A stretch of DNA of 64,000 nt from Flaccisagitta enflata (lineage: Eukaryota; Chaetognatha; Sagittoidea; Aphragmophora). Positions 57,370-64,000 of the stretch are shown in pieces. Every line of letters begins with the position of its first letter. Position 1 is the stretch's first letter. The notes below the pieces were generated by a model that had not been told where the DNA came from, searched no databases, and saw nothing but the letters and a program-made list of their open reading frames with translations. The stretch is taken from NCBI GenBank assembly GCA_965153355.1, contig OZ231126.1, forward strand, positions 67,766,001 to 67,830,000, written 5' to 3'. The translations under genes and the position numbers were made by a program.

Positions 57370-57706
57370 TATAAAATACCGAGAAAGTGACTTCCTTAGT
57401 AAAACTGCCAATTGTCGACAAAAGCTATACAGCTAAAAGAATCAAACTTGCAAATGTATAAAAGCTAATAATCGGCTTAAGTTAAGTATAGCATTACTTT
57501 GTCACGAGAGAAGCTGTACAGATACACTAGATAATCTTATTACAGGACGCTTTGTAAAAAGCGAAATTGGAGACTTTTCTTTTCTTGTCATTTTAATAAA
57601 AAAGCTAATATCCACGTTCAACAATAACAAATACAACACTTAATTGGTCGCTACAAAGGACAATTGTCAATGTTATTGGGATCCAATCGTGGCACTATGT
57701 TCATTG

Positions 57707-57913
57707 ATCTCTCTCTCTCCCTCTCTCTCTCCCTCCCTCTCGCTCTCGCTCTCTCTCACTCGCTCTCTCGCTCTCTCGCTCTCTCGCTCTCTCGCTCTCT
57801 CGCTCTCTCGCTCTCTCCATCAAAACGATTCGTCGCTCAACTTGGTGAACTCTTCCGTCATTTTCTTGAATCGCTGAACCACTTCAACCACGCTTTTCTC
57901 TCCATGAACCTGA

Positions 57914-58004
<91 letters not shown>
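57707..58004. repeat. (CT)n and (GA)n flanking the 90-bp exon
   Basis: (CT)n with CG interruptions 57707-57817; (GA)n 57913-58004. Confidence 0.93.
57820..57909 (-). CDS. 90-bp terminal exon of an unrecognised minus-strand gene
   Basis: After acceptor TCTATTCAG the frame reads VHGEKSVVEVVQRFKKMTEE, FTKLSDESF and then TGA. This looks like a charged helical C-terminus. Microsatellites abut both sides: (CT)n at 57707-57817 and (GA)n at 57913-58004. The other two frames close quickly. It ends with a stop, so it is not part of the exons at 49 kb. Family unknown. Confidence 0.45.
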   Translation of the reverse strand, partial: VHGEKSVVEVVQRFKKMTEEFTKLSDESF

Positions 58005-59409
<1,405 letters not shown>

Positions 59410-59599
59410 CCCATTAAATACCCTCACACTGACAACCGGAGCGACCAATTCACGTCCATGTTTCACGACAAGCAAAGACGACGGTGACAACAACGACGAC
59501 GACGAAAAAGACGACGACGACGACGACGGTGGCTAATCTCGTCGGTTCTATTGGCACGAAGACGATAATGTGGCTGTTGAATGACACAACCCGAGAAAA

Positions 59600-60111
59600 A
59601 CAAGCCCAAAAGGGCAACAGTCGCGTACGTCTAGAAATGACGAACAAAAGAGAAGAAACTAAAGTACCTTAAGTACCCAAAAATTCTTTAAGTACCTAAA
59701 GTACCCAAAAATTCCTAAAGTACCCAAAAATACTTCAGAGTACCCTAAAGTTCCCAAATGTACCCTAGAGTATCTAAAGTACACCTAAAGTACACCCCCC
59801 CCACCTGGGCAGAAAGTAAATAGATAGAATAGATAGATAGATCAGATAAATAGGTAGGTAGGTGGGTATAGATAGGTAGGTGGGTATAACCTATAGTACC
59901 CTTAGGTACCCTATAGTACCTCAAGTCCCTGAAGTACCCTAAAAGTACCCAAAAGTACCCAAAAGTACCCTAAAGTACCCTAAAGTACCCTAAAGTACCC
60001 TGAAATACCCTAGAGTACCTTAAATTACTTTAAAAAACCTTAAAAGTCATAATTTTAAAAATGTGACCTACCGACCGACACGGTAAGGCGTAGAGTCGCG
60101 TGCACGCGACT
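59600..60111 (+). mobile_element. Family A element with GTACCCTAAA array
   Basis: Starts ACAAGCCCAAAAGGGCAACA, GTCGCGTACG; the interior is a GTACCCTAAA/GTACCCAAAA 10-bp array interrupted by an ATAGGTAGGTGGGT patch (59820-59890); it ends CCGACCGACACGG..GAGTCGCGTGCACGCGACT. It uses the same unit, in the same element orientation, as 48051-48535. Confidence 0.82.
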
Positions 60112-60133
60112 AAAAAGAATATGAAACCATCAC

Positions 60134-60203
60134 CGGGTCACGTGAGGTAATCCCCGCTGACTCGAGAATGGCCTCCACGAAATAACCGTAAGGATAAAAC
60201 CAT
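60134..60203 (-). CDS. Possible exon upstream of the 57.8-kb terminal exon
   Basis: The minus strand reads WFYPYGYFVEAILESAGITS then RDP before a possible donor CCCG|GTGATG, phase 0, which would join in frame to the exon at 57909-57820. The acceptor is uncertain: TTCCAAG just upstream would serve, but the better GGGCAG acceptor is followed by an in-frame stop. Composition looks coding, but a 70-bp frame can arise by chance. Confidence 0.22.
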
Positions 60204-60464
60204 CTTGGAACAATTTAAGACTGCCCGTCAATGCACACAGAAAACAACTAAGTAAAAAGCATCCCGATTGATATCAGCAAACAAAAGGATACATTTATCC
60301 AGATTTTCTTCAGTGAGAAAAATATATGCGGGTTGCTCAGTGGTGAATATAAGTTCACCAACTCATCCACAACAAAAATATCAAGAGAGAGACGAAATGA
60401 AACCCTCAATGATGATTGACCTAAAGAGATAAGGATTCTCTCAGCATCGCTTATCGATGAAACA

Positions 60465-60567
60465 CGAGAGAGAGTAGGAGAGAGAGTAGGAGAGAGAGTA
60501 GGAGAGAGAGAGAGTAAGAGAGAGAGAGAGAGAGTAACAGAGAGAGAGAGAGAGAGAGTAACAGAGA

Positions 60568-60630
<63 letters not shown>

Positions 60631-60813
60631 GAGAGAATGTTAAGAAGAAATAAGAGAATGAAGGAGGATGACGATGATGATAAAGGAAAAGAGCACGGTC
60701 CATTGAAGGAAGCGAGCCATGTCAAGAAGGGATGAAGTAGGTTGGAAATGATGCAGGAAGAGGAAAAAGAATATCAAATGACTGCTTTTTGTTCAAAGCG
60801 AGTTAGAAATGGC

Positions 60814-60844
<31 letters not shown>

Positions 60845-60852
60845 AAGAGACT
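60465..60852. repeat. (GA)n with AGTAGGAGAG variants
   Basis: Higher-order units GAGAGAGTAGGA and GAGAGAGTAACA at 60465-60560, pure (GA)n to 60628, and a second GA-rich patch at 60815-60852. Confidence 0.9.
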
Positions 60853-60899
60853 GACAATTGGTACATGGACAGACGGATTTTCTAATTTGGCTAAACTAA

Positions 60900-60971
60900 G
60901 CCCTGCCCATCCGCATTGCTGCCCCTGCCTACCCACCACAGACTACTTATTGGCCGTATATCCGGCCTTGT
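60900..60971 (-). mobile_element. Family A 5' fragment
   Basis: CCCTGCCCATCCGCATTGCT, GCCCCTGCCTACCCACC and GGCCGTATATCCGGCCTTGT, the 5' end in reverse. Confidence 0.7.
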
Positions 60972-62225
60972 TCTTAACTAAAAATTCGTATGAAACATAT
61001 CTGCATATTCACAACTTCACACAGGCGACCGACTGCATCTGATTTGGTGTACACTTGATAAATTTGATTTGATGTACACACATTTGATTTGATGTACATT
61101 TATTACCTACGACCGTGTGATTCTAGGTCACAGTTCTATCTGCCATACCTTCTGACATTTCCTTTTGATATCCCTAAATGACAATTAAGATCAGCGAGAG
61201 TGAAAGAAATATGTCAATATCAAAAGGAACGAAAAAAAAAGAGGTAATGCTTTTGACGACGGATGAAGAATTAAAAAAAATTCCCCCAAAACACAAAAGT
61301 GCGAAAAGGAAGAGGATAAGAAAAAAAAAGAAAAAGAAAAAGAAAAAAAGAAAAAGAAAAAGAAAAAGAAAAAAAGATTCATGAATGAGAACAAAAGCAG
61401 CCGAGGGACAAAAACCGAGAAGGAAGAAAGAAAAAATTGAATGAATGAAAGAATAAAGATCGAGAGAGGGAGGTGAAGAAAAGGAAAAAAAAGAAAAGAG
61501 CTAAATGCGGGCAAATAGAGAGGTAGTAGGAAATTGTGTGTTTAATGTGCAAAGGAGAAAAAAAATTTCAGACCAAAAAAAAAAACACGAAATAAAGGCA
61601 GAAGAGATCGAAAAGAAATGACAACTATGATTGATATTTCAATAACAATTTTCAAGATCAAGTGAATGATGATTTATTTTCGAAATTGCACCCATATAAT
61701 TTGCATAATCACAAAGAACAAGAGGTGGTGCAAAGTGATGCGAAGTATACTATCAATACTAACTCTTTCTTCACTGTTAAGATGCATACGCATAATACGG
61801 AATTATAAACAACCTTTCAAATAGTGGAGAACAACCATGTTTAAAAGATAACAAAATTTATCAACAATGCCAGACAATGAGCCAATGACCTCGCATCTGA
61901 ATGAAATACTTCGAGTTAGAAAATGGGAGACCGGAAATATGGTTTGAAAAGACTTAGCCGAAAGTGTTGAGCTCGAAGCTCGTAACACCACCTCGAGATA
62001 TCTCCTCTGGTTGAAACATAATCATATAATCATTATCCAAGAGAAACGCATATGAAAACCAATTTCAGATTTGCCTTCAAAGTCGCAACAACGATATCAC
62101 CCTGACAAATCATTGCGATGTCAAGCTCTCTAAAGAAGTTTTAACTTGAAAAAGGGACCGGAACAAGATAAATTGGCAGAAATATTTTCGAAGAGTGATG
62201 AATCTTCATAGTCTAGGATTAGATA
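60972..62225. other. AT-rich non-coding stretch with (AAAAAG)n
   Basis: (AAAAAG)n at 61318-61376 and TTGATTTGATGTACA repeats near 61050-61100. No credible gene. Confidence 0.5.
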
Positions 62226-62787
62226 CAGTACGATTGGAGCAAAGAAACCTACACTGGAGGAGAGATTTTAGGTATTTTAATTTCATTTGATGTATAAAAA
62301 AATAAAAACAATGTTAATTAAAGGTTGCTTTATTGCTAGAATAATTTAGTTTTTTTTATTCTTCAGCTTTTGACTTGACTTCATCACGACTTTATTTTTC
62401 AACAGTCTAACCTATCCTATCAGATCGGGCTAAAATTTTAAATAGTTTTAAAAAAAATCAGCTCAATCAGACTATTTTTACAGGTTTTACAGCTATTTTT
62501 CCAATAGAACAATTATGTAAATTAACATCTGAACAAAGCCTAAAACAGCTGATTTTTTTTTTTAATAAATAAAATTTTCTGCTCGATTTGATAAGATTGG
62601 TTAGAACATTGAAAAATGAAGTCTTGATGAAGTCAAGTCACAAGTTGAAAGATAAAAGAAACAAATATACTCAAACAATAAAACAACCTTCAATTAATAT
62701 AGATCTTAATTTTTTTATAAAGCAAATAAAATTAATATAATTAAAATCTATCCTCCAGTCTAGGTCGTCTTTGCTCCCATCGTACTG
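62226..62787. mobile_element. 562-bp palindromic TA-flanked element
   Basis: CAGTACGATTGGAGCAAAGA at the left pairs with TCTTTGCTCCCATCGTACTG at the right. The arms continue through CTGGAGGAGAGATTTTA and GACTTGACTTCATCA to a centre near 62515. TA occurs at 62224-62225 and 62788-62789. It has Tc1/mariner-like ends and no transposase. Confidence 0.8.
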
Positions 62788-63000
62788 TAAGCCACCACAC
62801 GAACTCGTTGCTGCATAAAAAAGCTCAAGATTTCCCTCTTTCAGGCTTACCCCTCTCAAATGGGTACACCCACTGTTAATGCGGCAACATCATTCTTGAT
62901 CACGATCCCTACAACAAACAGGAACCCCGCCCTCGGGACAAATCAACTCTACCACTTCCACCTCATTCGTTTTCGACCCTCGGCGCAGAGAAACAGGCAG

Positions 63001-63009
63001 AGAGAGAGG

Positions 63010-63106
<97 letters not shown>

Positions 63107-63345
63107 CAAGAAAGAAGAAAAGAAAGAAAGAAGAAAAGAAAGAAAGAAGAAAAGAAAGAAAGAAGAAAAGAAAGAAAGAAGAAAAGAAAGAAAGAAGAAA
63201 AGAAAGAAAGAAGAAAAGAAAGAGAGAGAGAGGCAAGAAAGAAAGAAAGAGAGGGAGAGGTAAGAAAGAAGAGAGAAAAGAAAGAAAGAAAAAAAAGAAA
63301 GAAAATAAAGAAAGAGAGAGAGAGAGAGGCAAGAAAGAAGAGAGG

Positions 63346-63433
<88 letters not shown>

Positions 63434-63445
63434 TCAGAGAAAGAG
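63001..63445. repeat. (GA)n/(GAAA)n compound tract
   Basis: (GA)n 63012-63104, a 14-bp GAAAGAAAGAAGAAAA unit array to 63225, mixed GA/GAAA, then (GA)n 63355-63430. Long Arg/Glu/Lys frames are artefacts. Confidence 0.95.
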
Positions 63446-63654
63446 GCAAGAAAGAAAGGGCAGCTTCTCCTATAAACCGGGCCGGCCAAAATCAAGCGCC
63501 TGATTGAGTTAACATTGAAAAAAATAACATAATTCAATAATAATTGCATCAATCAGCTTGAAATTTAGGTTGCAGGCTCAGAATTTGATATAGTCCAGTT
63601 CCTTAGGGGAGGAATCAAAAGCATATCGGCGTTTTTGGAGGAAGTTACCAAAAT

Positions 63655-64000
63655 TTGCATACAGGTACAGTTTTTGATGCTGAACAACATGGAAAGAGCC
63701 ACTCGGCCAAAAAATGGCATGGCCTTTTAAAAAAATGCGTTTTTCTGAAAAAAATTTGGGAAAAATGGCGCTGACGCCACACCGTTTGAGCCAATGCCAT
63801 AAAAATTTCAGGGAAGGAAACTACATGTTTTGTTTACTTGCATACCAAATTTTAGCAAAATCCGTCTAGTAGAAGCGGAGATATGGCGTTTCAAAGTCTA
63901 GGCCTGTTTTTCAAAAAAGGGCTATGTTTCATTTTTTGGGCAAAAAATAGAATTTTTTGAGCCAGATGCCCAAAATCTTCCATATTGATGCCAAATGTCC
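63655..64000 (+). mobile_element. Arm of the same palindrome family, cut by the window edge
   Basis: Shares with 37893-38200 the order ACAGTTTTTGATGCTGAA, AAATGCGTTTTTCTGAAAAA, GCGCTGACGCCACACC, AGTAGAAGCGGAGATA, AAAGTCTAGGCCTG and AGGGCTATGTTTCA. The second arm, if present, lies beyond base 64000. Confidence 0.65.

Noticed and set aside
61830-62220. Frames with KDLAESVELEARNTTSRYLL and RRVMNLHSLGLD that vaguely recall a Tc1 N-terminal region
   Set aside because: The similarity is too weak and broken by stops, and no catalytic motif follows. The neighbouring palindrome explains the transposon-like impression.

Overview
This is a repeat-saturated window from a eukaryotic, almost certainly metazoan, nuclear genome. 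The evidence is a spliced multi-exon matrix metalloproteinase gene with GT..AG introns, fragments of animal-type LINEs and a Tc1-like transposase, and very long di-, tri- and tetranucleotide microsatellites. The LINE tail, the minisatellite-bearing elements and the microsatellite density suggest a marine or aquatic invertebrate, but the sequence alone does not fix the phylum. There are no operons, CRISPR arrays or recognisable RNA genes. Most long open frames are translations of simple repeats such as (GA)n, (GT)n, (CAA)n and (ATC)n.

The one confident gene is a secreted, furin-activated matrix metalloproteinase on the minus strand (40357 to 32463, four coding exons, 772 residues). It has a signal peptide, an Asn-rich spacer, a PRCGIPD cysteine switch, an RSRR furin site, the full HEFGHSLGLGH zinc site, a Thr-rich hinge and a hemopexin domain carrying an unusual glycine-rich heptad-repeat insert. 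Its introns are packed with simple sequence and large palindromes. Two well-formed exons of an unrecognised minus-strand gene lie at 49.0-49.8 kb. A 90-bp terminal exon of another lies at 57.8 kb, with a possible upstream exon at 60.2 kb.

The rest is a layered transposon landscape. (1) Family A: more than 20 copies of an element beginning ACAAGGCC and ending in a GTCGCG-type hairpin plus CGACT, inserted in A-runs. Five copies carry internal arrays with a period of about 10 bp; the largest (5772-8024) is 2.25 kb. These resemble Helentron-derived HINE elements. (2) Family B: about 1-kb elements with a self-complementary 5' hairpin (AGTCGAAG or AGTCGAATTA type) and a GGCG/CGCC hairpin near ACTGG at the 3' end; one subfamily carries a microsatellite at a fixed internal position. 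(3) Family C: elements with GGGCAGCGGCCCC-type inverted ends enclosing 20-25-bp degenerate minisatellites. (4) Palindromic or TIR elements with visible target duplications: 30773-31117 (8-bp, hAT-like), 36395-37468, 54652-55243 and 62226-62787 (TA), and 50355-52807 (7-bp). (5) A 71-bp satellite array followed by a 2.2-kb module, present twice (14.3-17.2 kb and 23.0-26.0 kb) at near identity.

Nested insertions in the window give natural empty/filled site pairs. These define the borders of family A without outside data and show that family A jumped after families B, C and D had settled.
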